Part shown: one piece after another, positions 25,501-40,500 of the stretch
How the letters are laid out: each line of letters opens with the position of its first letter
Position numbering within the stretch: the stretch's first letter is position 1
NCBI RefSeq assembly: GCF_015706575.1
Contig: NW_024037056.1
Coordinates: 7,763,176-7,827,175, forward strand
Length of the DNA stretch: 64,000 bases
DNA from: Patiria miniata
Lineage: Eukaryota; Echinodermata; Asteroidea; Valvatida; Asterinidae
Reading direction: 5' to 3'
Notes under the pieces: model-generated
What the model saw: only the letters and a program-made list of their open reading frames with translations
What the model was told of the DNA's origin: nothing
Databases searched by the model: none
Position numbers and translations under genes: made by a program

Positions 25501-28500
25501 TGAAGTTTGTGAAAACCTCAAGCTGGAAACGAAAGGACAAATACAAATAAAAGAATCGTAGCTCAAGGCAAAATCAACAAACTGAAAGAAATTAATTATT
25601 AACATTTTCACTAACTTTCTAAATACGGTGGATTTTCCGAGTATTAGAGCATTTGCATGATCTCATTTATTATTTGAAGAGTTTGTTTCCAAAATGCAAA
25701 ATATCTATTTGAAAAGGGTAAAAGTTTTGCACGGTTATGAAGCTTGTAAGAATAAACGCAGTATAACAGCAATTTCTTAACTTCATTTTTGAATTCTTAA
25801 ATTGTGTTTAAGACTAGTGTACAACTACCTATAGAAAATGCATTTGGGCAGCCAGAAGAGAGCAGGATTCTAAAAGCGAACAAAATGGCGTAGGCCTATA
25901 TCGCGTTTTGGAAATAAACTCTTCATTTTATTTTATATCTATTTACTTCAAGATTGCGTCTGAGTAAATCATAGGGCACCCCTAGCCCTCTATAGATCAC
26001 TTCATAATTCAAATGGCCTTCGATATTTCTTAGGATTCAATTCGCGTGTTATAGAAATTCGCTAATGACCAATGAATTTAGTAAGGATTATGTATCAGGT
26101 CTCACAGTAACAGCTGATATACATTGGCCCTGCATCCGGACACCGTATCTAAAGTGACGAGGGAGGCTAGGTTTTCATGTTGCCAGGCAACACATCGCAC
26201 AGCCCTCTTGTGCGTCGTATATAAAAAAAGAATGCCTGATGAGATCAGTGTAACAACCCAAGTGGTTGGAGTTTGGGAAGACGTCATCGGGGCGACGCTT
26301 GCTGGCGCGGCTGGGTAAGGGCACAATCAGCGCAGACTATAGAACGTCGCAGATTATTGGCGGCTGATGACGTCATTCTGTCGTGGCTTATTCTTAAGGA
26401 ATACATCTCTTGACACCGAAACGGGTCTCTCGACAGGCGCGGTTCTAGAACCAATATTTTGGGGGGGCTAGCAGGGTGGATCCAGATTTTTTTTCAGGGA
26501 GGTGTGCTGAAATGTAGACCGGTTATTTTCTCCAGACACTTAGGCCTCCGAAAATCAATAGGTGTTGGGGGGGGGGGGGGGGGGGGGGGGGGGAAGGGGG
26601 GGGGAAGGGGGGGGGGGAAGGGGGGGGGGGCTCATGCCATATTTTCAATGGGGAGCGCCAATAAAATCCTAAAATCATGCACACTATATTAACTAATGCA
26701 CCCTTGTCACGACTATTTCTTTAGGGGGAGACCGTTTGCATGTACATCACAATCCTTCTTTTTGCTAATGCAATTTTTTTTTTAAGGAATTTATTTTTGG
26801 GGGGCTAGACAACATTTTTTTTTGGGGGGGGCTTTAGCCCCCCCCCCCCCAGCCCCCGCATAGAACCGCGCCTGTCTCTCGATGGGCTGATTATTTTGTG
26901 GGAAAGGTGGTGGGTGCATGGTTTGGAGGAGGTACAAATTGGGTTAGTTTTGAATTTATCTGGGCGGTTACGATTTATACGCACAGTTGGGCGTGTGGGG
27001 GAAGGGGGGGGGGCTACGACCTAGAAGTTTGCACTCCTTGCACAGGGCATGAATCCTCAAGAGTGTTAGAAAATAGAAGGGGGCTTGAGTTTTTGGATTG
27101 CTTGGATAGGCAGAGGATCAGCTATCTTGATACTGTCAGAAACTATGCTCCACACACACCTGAACTACCTGAGAAAATCTTAAACAAGAATTTCTAAAAG
27201 CCAACAAAAACATCTTATACAGGAAAGCTGTAAATTGTTATTGTTAACTCACAAACTTCAGAAACTACGTTCGTGTTATTTATTACGTGGGCGGGCATAC
27301 TATTTTTGCTTTCATCGGCTATAGACAAAGAATGTAATTATGCAATATTTAGTTGGAGAAGCACACGCACAGGATAAGGAAACTCACGGTAATGAAAGCG
27401 ATTCTTATATACACTGCAGTTGGTTGGATGCTTTGCAGAGAACGGTTTTGGTTGCGCTCATGAAGGTGTTTATTTTGCAGAGGAATAATTCGGACATTCT
27501 TGTGAGGAATTCCTTGTAGCCTTCGGTTCTCACTTACAACAATTATTGGCTTATAGAACCGTAACAAAATTGTTAACACCTTTCTGGACTAGTATCTGCA
27601 AGTTTAGAGTGTACATGGTTATAAGGTATATGCATATGGATATATATCAATAGCGTTTGAGAAGTTGATTGTATAGAAGTGTTTTCATTTCAAAAATCAA
27701 CAAATCAAAAAAAAATAACCGAATAACCCAAACCAGGCCAACCAACTGACCGACCGACGGATCATTCAATAAATATCTATTGAATAAATAATGATCGATT
27801 GATATTTTACCGATTTGGTTGTTTACTTTGGGACTGTAAAGGTCAGTTTGCTGTAAATCGATCTTCAACTCGCTCAACACACCATTATCATGTTGCAGCC
27901 ATTTGACTTTTTTCCCCATCCAAATCAATGTAACCAAAGCGAAGCTGGAAGGACAAATAGTCTGGTTCTTTTTTGCGCAAACAAATTATCATTCAGTACT
28001 GTTATTGGATACAGGGAACATGACTGAAATGGTGGCAGCATGATAAAGGTCTATATACATGTAGGCTGTTCATGTGCTTGTGCCCCAAACCAATCCCAAA
28101 TTGTGCATACAGGACTGTCTATAGCTTACCGTGCCACTGGCGTGTTTAAGGCTAAAAGCTTCCAAAATGCCGATATCCCCTTTGAAATGTCGAGTTCACT
28201 CCGGAAATGCATTTCATAACTGACTGCGACAGTGACAAAGACATCTGCAGCAATCAAACTACAATTATCATCGACCACCCAGAAGCCCTTAGGGGCTTTT
28301 GGCATACGCATTCAATTTCTTTCATTTTCTCCCTTTTTGTATTTGTGATAATAATTGATAAAAATTGGATTTGAGTTCCGGTGTTGGAAGGGGCGTTGCA
28401 ATAGCTAATTCCCGCCGAGGACAAACAAAAGGAACAGGCGACCAAAAAATGGCGCGATTTTAAAATGTTACCGACCAGCTGCAGTGGATGAAGCTATCGC

Positions 28501-31500
28501 ATGAAAAGAGTGGGTACGCGCCCCATTGTGAGCCAGTCATGCAGGGGTTGTACCGTAGCCGCTCTATACACTACAAGTGTCAAGTGGCTGACAAAGACCG
28601 TGCAATTTGCCACATTTGAACAACAAAAACTGTTGGATTAAGTTGGCATTACGTGAAGGGGCTATCACAAGTCAGTATTCCGTCGAACATCTGCATCAAA
28701 ACTGATGGTGGAGCATGATCCGTTCACAGTTTGTGGGGTGAGTGACCGGCATCTTTCGCCTTCCAACTGCTCTATATGGGCTCATCTGAACCATACGTTT
28801 CAACACAAACGAATGAAGGGGGTAAATAGTACCATAACGTTATTCTGACATTTCAAAAATGCAGTTTTGGTTTTCGATAGACACTGTTTTGCACCAATTT
28901 TGTTTTATACAAACTTCGACAACACGCGGCGGGGCACACAAATAATATGGTGCCCTCGCAGTAGCGGTGTATGTATCGAAGCCTCTTGGCCTCATATTAT
29001 TTAGTGCTATATGGAGTTCAACGGTTCCTTGTACCAAAACCAACATACACCACGTCTAGAACTAGCTTAGTATGCCATTCTACACGTGTATACCATCGGA
29101 ATCAACACTGGGCTTGTCATTCAAAAAAAATCACTGATCAACAGAGCTGGAAAAAAATCATATCAAGATTTCATTTGTGTAGGCCTGTGTTTTGTGAATT
29201 TTATAGCTACCAGCCAATAACCTTATTATTAAATTATTCATCTTGCCCTTTTTTTGGTTATTATTCATGATTTTTACGTCAACGCTTTTTTTCCTCAAAT
29301 TTTTGTTGCACGTGGTTCAGTGATTAGGCCCACACTGATCAAACAATTTTTTTACACAAGGGTTAAATAAGGGTTGAAATAATTATGGGAGTGGCTATAA
29401 ATGGATACTCAACTATGCATGAACCGAAAACAATCCTGAATATGACATTATCGAATCCAAAGTGAGGCTGTAATTCTATTCCACACATTAGTCTACACAA
29501 TATGAACTGTCAATTAAAAAAGAGCTTGACTAAAACTAGAAACTTAAAACTGAAAAAAAGTAAAATTGACAAAGTAGAGCAGCCCAAATGGAAATGCGCA
29601 ATTGGACTTGTATTGGCCCCAAGGATCTATTTGACTATGTAAATCGTTATGCAGTGCGGGAATGTACAGTTGCAGCAGAGTCTGGGAACCAACTAACCTT
29701 TATGGCTTATGTAATTCCAGACCACCAATAGCATAACTAATAGACTGGTGCCCGAAGAGTTGCAAACAAAACGTGGAGGTGTTATAATTAGGCCTATACA
29801 TTTTTCTATTTAGAGAAAATGAATTGATATTAATATTAATCGCCTGGATTACAAGTCCTCCGCGGGTCAGTTTTCTGATGAGTTGATAAATTATGTCGGT
29901 TGAAGAACATACAATACACAGTGGAAGAAAATACTCCCAACGGGGAAAAGTGGGCAGTGTGATTTGTCTTGGGTCTAGTTCTCGCAGTAAACATGGGCAA
30001 TAAACACGAGCAAAACCTTGCATAATACCGTAATAGCTCAGAAATAAGGATTTGGTGTGTATTGGAATGTACAGTGGTCAACGAGTTGGAAACTGGTGTG
30101 CCGAAATTATAGAACAGGATGAAATAGATCCGGTATACGCTTGTTATAGATGCGAAGACATCCGTAACTGGGAGTGTGTAGGCTATACATAGAGCCAGTT
30201 TACCAGTGGTCATTTTGTTCGGCTTGACAAGGGAATTAGACTTAGAGGCGATGACAGCTGTGACGCCATAGCCTGACCGTGCATAATAACTATCCTCCTT
30301 ATGGAAATGCCAAACAAGATGGCCTCTTTAAGAAGACAAGATGCAAGGTAAACAACTCGACTCCTTTATTACAATTCCTTTTTTTGTGTCTTACATAGCC
30401 TACTGAAAAAAAATGGGGAAAAAATGCTGGCCTGTGGTTGTTTGACACGCGGATGAAGCTGCTGGTGGAAGTAGGCCTACATGTATGTGGGTTTGGTGAA
30501 TGAGTAATGCTATTGGTAATGCAAACACAATTTGTCAACAATCATGTGGCGGCCATCTTGTTGGTCTTGTCTCCAGACACAGAGCCAATACAAGCGCGCG
30601 TAATATCCCAGATTTGTGCCAGTCTTTATTTTTTCCTTACTGGTATTATGGAATAAGTTATCATCAGCAGACGAAAACAGCCGTACCAATTTAAGAACAT
30701 TGGTGTTATACTGCGGAAACACTGAACACTTTCAGCCATAACATTTGACGCACGAGTAGATAATTTCTTATATAAAAATAATATAGAAACTTGGTGTAGC
30801 AAGGAGAACATTCAGGTAATAAATTATGGTTCCGAGGAGTTTCTATATATGAAGATGGAGGTAGGGAATCTATGGCCCCAAACTCGGAAACGCCTTTCTA
30901 TTTTAGCAGTAGGAAAAGTCACCAAGCTTGTCTTAAGGTCCTTATAAAACATTGAACAACCTTTCTCCAATTTTTCACTATCAAAAAACATGGGTTAAAA
31001 ATCGCGTCACAATGACTGTGGTTCAAGCCTAGACCTACCTAGAGTAACAGAGTCTGAGAGTTCGCATGTGTTCAAGCAACTTCTTAAAATTCTCAAAGTG
31101 ACGAGCACAGATTTTGTGCTGTACCCAGGTCGATTTTAGTTGAGAAGAACGCGCCGACCTGCTTTAAGAATGGTGAGCAGCAGGCGTTTGATGGCTTCAC
31201 ACCCGCACATGTTTTATTCCATAGTCGGTAGTTATTATAAAGGCAGCGTTTTAAAGGGGTTTTGGAACCCCCCCCCAAAAAAAAAAATCCCCGTATACGC
31301 CCTTTCCATTTTCCTTGCATGTCTTTCCTCCATATTTTGTGCATTACGAGAATGCTCTGACAAATTTCGATCTACTGTTGGGCTTGCATTTTGGAAGACT
31401 TGATTTCTGAAATTTGCAGGAGGTGGTTGCATGTCTCAATATTATTGTCGTAACAGGCCCAACGGTTTACCGTGAGCTAGAGAGGGGACTGGAGCGGAGC

Positions 31501-34500
31501 CACACTGGGCCATGGTGGAACTAAACCGGCCCGCTCCCGCGATATTCCTCTCCGATAAACCGCCAATTCCATCCCACGAAATCGCCGGGGTAAAACCCAC
31601 AGGTATAGTGACGCGCATTGTGTATAATGGCGATCGACTGTCAAGATCTGTGGATAAAAAACTTTATCTTGACTTGCCCCTGGCGTTGCTGGAAAATTTC
31701 CCCTCTCTTTACGCGTTTCAATGGGCCGTGGGGGCCGGGGACGTATCTGGACCGTAATACGAACGACAATGCCCGTGCACTCTGCGGCCTGATACAGGCT
31801 CCGCTGAGAGAGGTATTCCGTGAAATAAAGGGATAGAGATCGGAAAGAATAGACACGCTTGTAAAGGAGTGTATAGGGCGGACTATCATGCCTCCTCGTC
31901 CGCCTACTAGATCTAGCCTGGAGTGCAGTTGCGTCAGATAATACTTTTTGCAACTCCTCCTGTGATATTATACAGGTCTCTCGATCTCATACGTCAGCCC
32001 CAGCCGGAACTTTCAATTTTTGTTTCGTGTCTTTTTTCCCTGGTGGTCGAAATCGATGCTGTGAACTCGACGAGGTGGGATTTTGCAACAGCTGTTTATA
32101 AGCAACAGTTTCACTTACAGTAGGCGATATGGATTCGTTTTCGCGAGACAAAAGGCCAAGATTGACTCCACACAAAAATAGTTGTACTGTATATGTCTCA
32201 CCAATGTCTGTACTGTATATGTCTCACCAATGTCTGAAATACATGCTCTGTGGATTAACGAATTCAGATTCATGCAACAAGTCTGTCCTGGTCTCAGAAT
32301 ATTAAAGGTCTTCGCACTTCATCCATCTTACTATATGACTTCTTCCATGCTAACTGATGCTCTGCATCGCCATTAATTAATTTCGTCTGGGTCTCTACCA
32401 CTATGTTTTCAGATCTTGTTTTTTAAACGTAAAAACTAACCAATACTGAGTCAAGTAAACATTTTTGGCTTCCACGGTAGTTCGCTGTGTGTGAACTGCA
32501 AGACTATAACTTCAAACTAACATCAATCCCCCCCCCTCTCTCTCTCTCTCTTCTTCTTCTTCTTCTTACATTTCACTCTGTTAACGGCCACTCTGATTCG
32601 GTCTTCGAATATCGCTTACAAGTTATAATGTAACCGCTCTCAGGCTGAAAAGAATAATACGATGGCCTAAACTTAACAGTTAATTATGTCTCTTTCCACA
32701 CTGGCACGTGCCTGCTATACGCCCACGCACAACCTACGACACCCTTGCAGTATATCAGTTTGTTGCCTCGGTCGTCGTCTCGTATGCGGGAATTAGCCAT
32801 ATAATACTCTGGATGTTTTATAGGAAACTTCTGTGATGTATGCAGGATGAATAAGATCTAATCTAGAAGTAGAAGTTTTCCCTTTGGAAAAAAGAGAAAG
32901 TTATTTAAATACACATCATACTTTGAATTTGGATTACAAAACAGTGGAGCAAATTGAAACAAATCCGAATCTGCAAACTTCATCAAATTTTGAAATTAAA
33001 TTATCAAGATTTAAATCTTCAATTTCAATACTGTGACTACACAAGGATATCAATATTCCTCCAAAATGGTCCACCAAAGGCCTACGTAAGTGGAACCGTG
33101 AATATAGGCATGAGACAGTAAACCGATCTTGCTAACCATGGAGTATAAACAAACAGTGCGTCGATATAAAGGAAACTATTTGGGAACACACATTACTTTT
33201 AAGAAACCGTCAGAACTCTGCCATCGAACTATCATGCTTTGAATTACCCGTTCCCGGTTTAATTTTCATCATTAATTACATTTATCACATTACAAGAACA
33301 CCATCCAGCCACAGGGAGCCTTGAATATTTTCAGAATTAACCAGAGTGACCGGCTATGCCGACCTATAAGCGAAACAATGACATTTCGAATGATTGCATT
33401 ATGGATGATTTGTCTAATCACAATGCCGTACATTACACGTACGTCACACCATGAAGCTCCTAGGGAATTAACAGGCATATGTAAAACATCTTAACGAGTT
33501 TGTCGTTTACTCAAGTCGATGGGCTTCAATGATTCTATCAGCATAATAATTAAATGTTAATTGGAAACAAGGAAACATTTAATGTCCATTGGCCGATGAT
33601 GGACAATTTCAGGCCAACGTAGTGCATAATTATGTAATAGTGTAGAGTAATGTTTGTACTGTACATGTATAGGCCTATGTATGTTGTTGCGACTATCTCA
33701 TTCAAACTGAGCGCTTGAATGAAGGCAAGGCACCCTTTGGGAATGAATAAGGTCATCGCATCCTGACGTCACTGAGTCCCACGCGAGTTCACTTTAGTGC
33801 AGTTGCCCCCGGCGACTGTAGGCTGGCACAGCACACGTGCCAGCCACGCGCCCGATTGAACACCGTGCTGTGCACACACAAACACAAGGTTCACGCTGGA
33901 TGGATGGGCCACTACACCGCAGAGAAATGCACAACAAATCAAGTACGAAAACTGGAGACGCGCGTGTGTGTAGTCCGTGGGCTTCATCGAGCTAGCTTGG
34001 TTGGCCGGCTATAGGCTGACCCGCAGATGCCCCCACTATGCCCTCCGGGTGCCTCTCTTCATCAGCCGCCGAGCGCGCGCTGGAAATAAACCCGGGACTT
34101 TAGATTTGTGTTTTGTTTCTCCGAACGATTTCGAGGATTTCCTCGAAATCGGACGGGGAGTGAGTTAAACGGCGAGAATTGCTCATGATTCGAGGATGAG
34201 TGCATTCCGTCTCAAGGTTGGCAGAGCCTCGCTCGCACGAACACCTTGCGCACGCGATACCGTAGGATATAACTGTGACACACCGCCTGGCTCAGAATTA
34301 ATATGATTGAATCTCCGGCTCCAAGATTGAGATTCATTCCTGGAAAGTCGGAAGCCATGGTGGATGAATAATAAGAGTTCAATGTCAGGCTATGGGCTAC
34401 GCCAACAAAAGAGGGTGCGTTAATTTTTACCACTTTTGAAAGCCCCGTGGACGGGCACGCGCGATGTACGTGCGCGAAATACGCACGACTTCCTGAACTG

Positions 34501-37500
34501 TGCCAAAGCAATCTCCCAGACTAATCCCCGCCCCAATAACTTTGGATCATTCGGAATACGCAGTGGACGGACCGGGAACCAGTTTAGGTCTCCCCCAACT
34601 CTCCTTTTCTGCCCGGTGAAGGGGTACATGTGCACGGGAGCCCATAGAAGAATGGTCTGACCCCACACCCTCTGCTTGAGTTGACACTGGTGGGACGTTA
34701 CCCAATAGGAAATGGCTTCCCAATTTGGTGGACGACATCTGGCACGCGCGGCGTGGCTCGCGCCTGTGGTGTGCGCATGTACTGTTTGAGCTGGGATCGT
34801 GACGTCACGCATGATTAAAGTGAATTTCCACCCGTCCATACAATCACATTAATGTTTATCTTTGTTTATGGGGCTATCATTAAATGTTGAGTTCATTGTG
34901 TTGCACACATGGTGAGATCAAAACTCCTCTTCTTCCCCTGAAATGACATGCACAGAGATGGTATACTTTTCCCACATTACCACAAAAAAAAGGTTTACAA
35001 ATTTGTCACTATATGAAAACCGGGAATGACACATAATTTTTGCAGGGTGCTCACATTTGGTGCTCACAGCCTTGCAAGTCCTAAATCGCAACATTCTGAG
35101 CTCCAATCTCGTTGAGATGACGTCCCAGGTGCCTGTTTGTAAATTGAAACTTCAAAACTATTTGTGTTCGCGACATGTATGCGAGTTGTAACAACGTGTA
35201 GTTGATTTAAGCAAACTTGGCTGGGACTGTTTATTGTTTTCTTTTGGGGGATAGCCGAATTCATCACATCCTTCCCAGTTTTGTTGCTTACTGTCTTGTA
35301 ACCGTGGTGATTTTATTTGCATGAACGCCTGATAGTATTGGTGATTTTTTTTTAAATCAAAGTTTAACACACTACCATAAAACAATGCCCATGTCTTTAA
35401 TGATGGGGTCCAATGTGCATCCTAATTTTCCAGTGGAGTCATAAATTTCCAAACTACAAATAACAAACTATTGTCAGAGATTGTATTAGGCCTAACTTTG
35501 GCGAAGCACGAAGATAATTTTCCAAAGTCCATTGCTTTAAGAGGCAGGCAAATTCGAAGGGAATAAGCCGATTGTGGGAGTATAAACAGCCATTCGTCCG
35601 TACTTAATAGTACAGTACATAAAAAAAGTAAATCAGTACTAATATAATCCGTTATTGTTACGAATTGAGTTCCTCAATATATTTTCACAATTTCTTCTGT
35701 ACTCAAATAATTTGCTGAATTACTCTCTAAATAAATATATAGTGTATTTCCCACTTGGATCAAAAGTTATGCACAACTGGATACAATAATCTTGAGGTAT
35801 TGCCATACCAAGCACAGCGAAACACATCATGATTCAGCAAAGGAAATACGAGGATATGTACAGGGTGGATCATAAAAAACAAAACCGAGATATTATTGCT
35901 AATTAGACAGAAGTAGGGCACATGTGAATCAAAGGGAGATATCCTCTATTAGGGTTGAATCTCCTCTTTAAAAAAAATGACATCCTGATCATGTCCTTAC
36001 ATTCACGGTTGACTGAGCAGTGACCAATTTTATGAAAGGGTCCATTCTACAGAGAATTTCGCCACTTTTCATTGTGAAATCTCTCTTTTTTTCCACCTGC
36101 CTTGATTGGCAACCATAGCCTTTCACTCTGTGACATAAATGACACCCCAAAAACCATAATTGAAAAGTGGCGCAATTCTCTAAATAGACCCTTTCATAAA
36201 ATTGGTCACTGCTCAGTCAACCGTGAATGTAATGACATGATCAGGGTATCACTTTAAAGACTGAGGAGATTTAACCCTTACAGAGGATATCTCCCTTTGA
36301 TTCACATGTGCCTTACTTATGTTCCAATTAGCAATAATATCTCGGTTTCGGTTGTTTTTTATCCAACCTGTATAGCAGACATCCAATGAAAAAGAAAAGA
36401 AAGAAAGGTGTTGATGGACTTTGGATGAATTGGCCAAACCAGTTGGTAGTTCGTACAATGCCCGTATGAAACAAATCACTATTAATTGGGTACATGTATA
36501 GCGAGTGAACCATTTTATGTAAATTTTAAAGGGAACTCATTCAAATAATAGCTGCATGACGGTACATTCAAGGGTTAAACAGAACCCTTATGAACTGTAT
36601 GTTCATTGAGGTAATTAGATAAAATATGCACAGCCCGATATCCAGTATATTTGCTGTGTTAGTATTCATACTGCACGGTATAAATACGGGTGCACACAGT
36701 GCTTGCAACGTAGGGCGAAGCTCGCACCGCATTTTGTAAAAAAGCAATTAACAGGACATTATGAGGGCATCAGTAGACATGTGGGCTCCGGTGACCATGA
36801 ACTCTTTGGAACTTGGTGACATTTTGTCAGTACAGGCGCTCCATAACCTCCGTCGAATTTCCAGATCGGGTGCTTTTCGCGGTTGCCCTGGAATTAATCA
36901 GCGAGCACACGCGTAGACACAAAAAGAAAAATGAAAACCGCATCGTTAGCGTCTTTGTGCTGAGGTTTTAAAAGTTTAACAGTCAGTTTTATGGTTTGCC
37001 CCTGTCACTTGCGGTATTAAAATGTAACAACGGAGAAGCTTGCTAGCGAGCGGAGCCACCTGCCTGGCTCCATCGGGCCAGGGCTCGCGTTCGCCCCGTC
37101 AGCTTGGTCTTCTTGGTGTGGCGGATGTCGAGGACTTTGCGGTCTCCAAGTCCACCACCGCAAGAACCAAAAAAGTTGACCAATTAGTGCAATTTATGGC
37201 TGTTCCCTTTGTGGGTAAGAATTACGAACTTAAGACAGATTACCTATACAGAGTTGGCCCACAGCCATATTATGCATAATTTATTCATTTCTCTCAGTGC
37301 TTCTTGGATTTTGGTTTGTCTGGAGTGTATGGCATTGTTTTGTTTTGCCGCATAATGATGTGAAATCAACTCCTTGGTTTGTTTTTAATCTTCAATCGAC
37401 CGACGATAGATGGGCGATTATTTAACAGTTTTATCCACACGGTAGAGATTTCCTTTTCTGCATGCATACAGGCTAAAATAGATCTGTGTATTATGTTAAA

Positions 37501-40500
37501 TTTAACTTGCTTCAAACTGACAATTTCTGCCTGATAAATATCATAGTGGTTGAAAATACTTTAAGCTTTGGTAGTCATTACGTGTTATCCGTCTTCTAAA
37601 GAGAAGCGATAAATTATTATAATATGCAACAAATGGTGTATAATTTGTCTCCGTATTTCTTGTCGTGCGCGCCTGTGCGACAAAGTTGTGTCTTAATAAA
37701 TTTCGCAAATAATCATCTGTTGAATTCATGTATTATAAGAACACTTTCAATAAGACGCGAAGATGCATGACTAGCGTCTATAGTCAATGGCTCAATGTGC
37801 ACACTTGTACTTACGCAGCTGCGATACATTCCATTTAGAAGTCTCAAATTGACATTGGTTGAGTTATATTCATTTCAGAGTGTTCGTATGTAACACCCTT
37901 GATTCAATGAACTTCAGGCTGACGCCTTTTGTTGTCTCGTGTAGTCTGTTGAAAGGGACGTTTCCTTTGGAAACGAAACTGTTAAGTTGACATTCGGCGA
38001 ATGAACGATAATCTTCTATTTTGCACATGCCATACACACATACACTATTTGTATTGGTCAAAGGTTGCACGACAGTTTAGCGTTTTCGTGCAATATTTTG
38101 AGACTGCTATGCGGAATACTCATTCAGACATTCGTCCGCCAGGCTCGTTAAAAAAGGCATAACGTGTTGTTAATGGTTTTGCACAAATTATTAATACCTG
38201 TACATATATCTACAGTTAAGGGTTACAGACATTTCACTGATTGCAAATAAGACTTTCTGTTAATTTGATTCTTCATTCAATTTTGGCAAAAATCTAACTC
38301 AACCATTAGTCTTGATCATGAAGTTTTCTTAGTTGTGTGCGAAACACAAAGAGACACAGCCTAGTAAAATCCATAGTACATGTTCAGTCATTTGCGAAAT
38401 ATGAACATCAGAATTCATGTACTTGTTTTTATCGTACATTTAGTTACTATGCCTGACTAATAAACACAAACTTCCGATAGAATATCTCTTTTTATTATAA
38501 TTAACATGTACAATATACATGTACGTTTGTGAAATATGGGGCCCTTTATAAAGTCCATAGAGTGAATTAATTGTATTCATCGCAGTGATGACCATTTAAC
38601 TACATAATAATTAGGTCTTAGTTTAGCTTTGGTGGTAGAAGTGGTGCATTTGGGGGGTTTTTTTTTGGGGGGGGGGGCAGGAGGAGAGACAGATAGAGTG
38701 GTTTCTTTTGAACTTTGAAGTCGGGATATTTACCAATTTCTCTATAGACATCTTACCACGTAGCCTTTGTTGAGCATGCACGAAAGGGCGGGTCAACCGT
38801 GCTTAATTTATAGGAGGGTTTTCACTTTGGCTAAGCCGACGGGTGAGTATTATACACAGTGAATAATACCGGGTTATTCAAACTCCATGGACGCTACTTG
38901 CTCGGGGCAATGTATTTGTGTGTGATCGATGTATGGTGCCAAAGGTTGTGATATATGGTCTGTCAGATATTGTTCATTTTATTTTTTCAACATGGCAGGT
39001 GTGATTCATCATGGACATTCGTTTCAACAATCTCCATTGTCTTGGACAAGGGGTTGCCTGACATTGGTGGGATGAACGATCACAACTCCGCATGGGTTTT
39101 CGTATTGCTCCCCCCCCCCCCGTTTTTTTCTTCACTTACAAAAATCAATGCGATGTTGACTAGTTCTGCAAGCATCAGCATATGTGTCTTGGACGCGGAT
39201 ATTTCCGCGGTAATGGTCAACTTTTTGTTGATGGGGGATCTCGGTTTTTTTCTGGATGGCAATGAAAAGTCCAGTTTGTCTTTTGACAAACAATAGAGGT
39301 AAGTAATATCACAACTGAAATCACTTTTATTTTCGTCATGTGGCTATAGCTGATCGATACACATGATATAATCCCATGTCCCTATATAAACAATTTCGTT
39401 TCAGTGGGTTATTTTTTATCAACAGAGAGTTCTTTTCCAACAGATTCAAAATCTAAATCAGATGATCTGTAAGCTTTACACTCCGTGACTTTGGCAAAAC
39501 TGTTTCGCACACTTTCAGCACTAAAAACAACAGGAATCGGCTAAAATGGTGTATTTTCGTACAAACTCAAAACGTTCATGCCCTACTAGTGTGGGCCTAC
39601 AGACAAAATTATAATTACTTAATTGACGATAATTGACAATGAACATATCATTCATTTTTATAGTATTTTATTTTAAATTGTGTACATGAAACTCCATGTA
39701 TTTGCGTACAAAGTGCAGCCAGTATTATTTGGGTTATGTATCTCTATATAGTGCTCAGTATATACGATGAAAGCACAACAGAACATAAATGATTTTTAAA
39801 TACATTCATCTGACTACGGTTCTCCTTGCATATTGCTTGATGTCGCTCATTAGAAAGCTGTGAACTTTCTATTCACACAAAATTAGTGGAGATTCCTTGG
39901 CAACTGAAATACATGAAAATGAAATACATTAGTGTTAAACTGCCAATACCCTGTACACCGTGTGCATTTCACTGCGTAATTACTTTTAAATGACTCTCCA
40001 ATGTGTATAAGCAGCCATTACTTATTTAATTTAGCGTTTCGTCATTGGTGCAAGGGCCCTACTTTTAGTTCACGCGTATACAGTACCACTGACACTACAA
40101 GATGCAGGGGTACAGAATAATTGACATACACGCCGAGTGCATGCGGTCGACATAGCAACAAAATAAAGCAAGGTGTTTACCCCCATACCCTTCGCGAAAA
40201 AAATTTAAAAAAAAAAAAAAAAAAACAGACAGACCAAACAAAACATTACTATAAGGCGAAATGTCATCAGTTTTGAAAATAAAACGTACAGATATGGCCC
40301 TAAGTATTGGTCTTTGGTTAGATTGACGTGTATGTAACAAATCTGATTTCCACCATAGTCACCTTTCATGTTTGTGGTTTATAGGCCTACATGTAGTTGA
40401 CCATGCAGCCAACTACTGAAGCCTTCTAGCTAGATTTTTTTCAGGAATGGTTCCCCATAAAAAAGGCATCCATACTAAATCGATTATTTACAGAATACTA

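Noticed and set aside
26459-26692. Glycine-rich ORF
   Set aside because: Product of the G-run tract inside a hAT MITE.
31477-31953. 158-codon minus-strand ORF and overlapping plus-strand ORFs
   Set aside because: A CpG-rich patch with few stops in several frames; no domain or splice support. It remains a possible regulatory patch.
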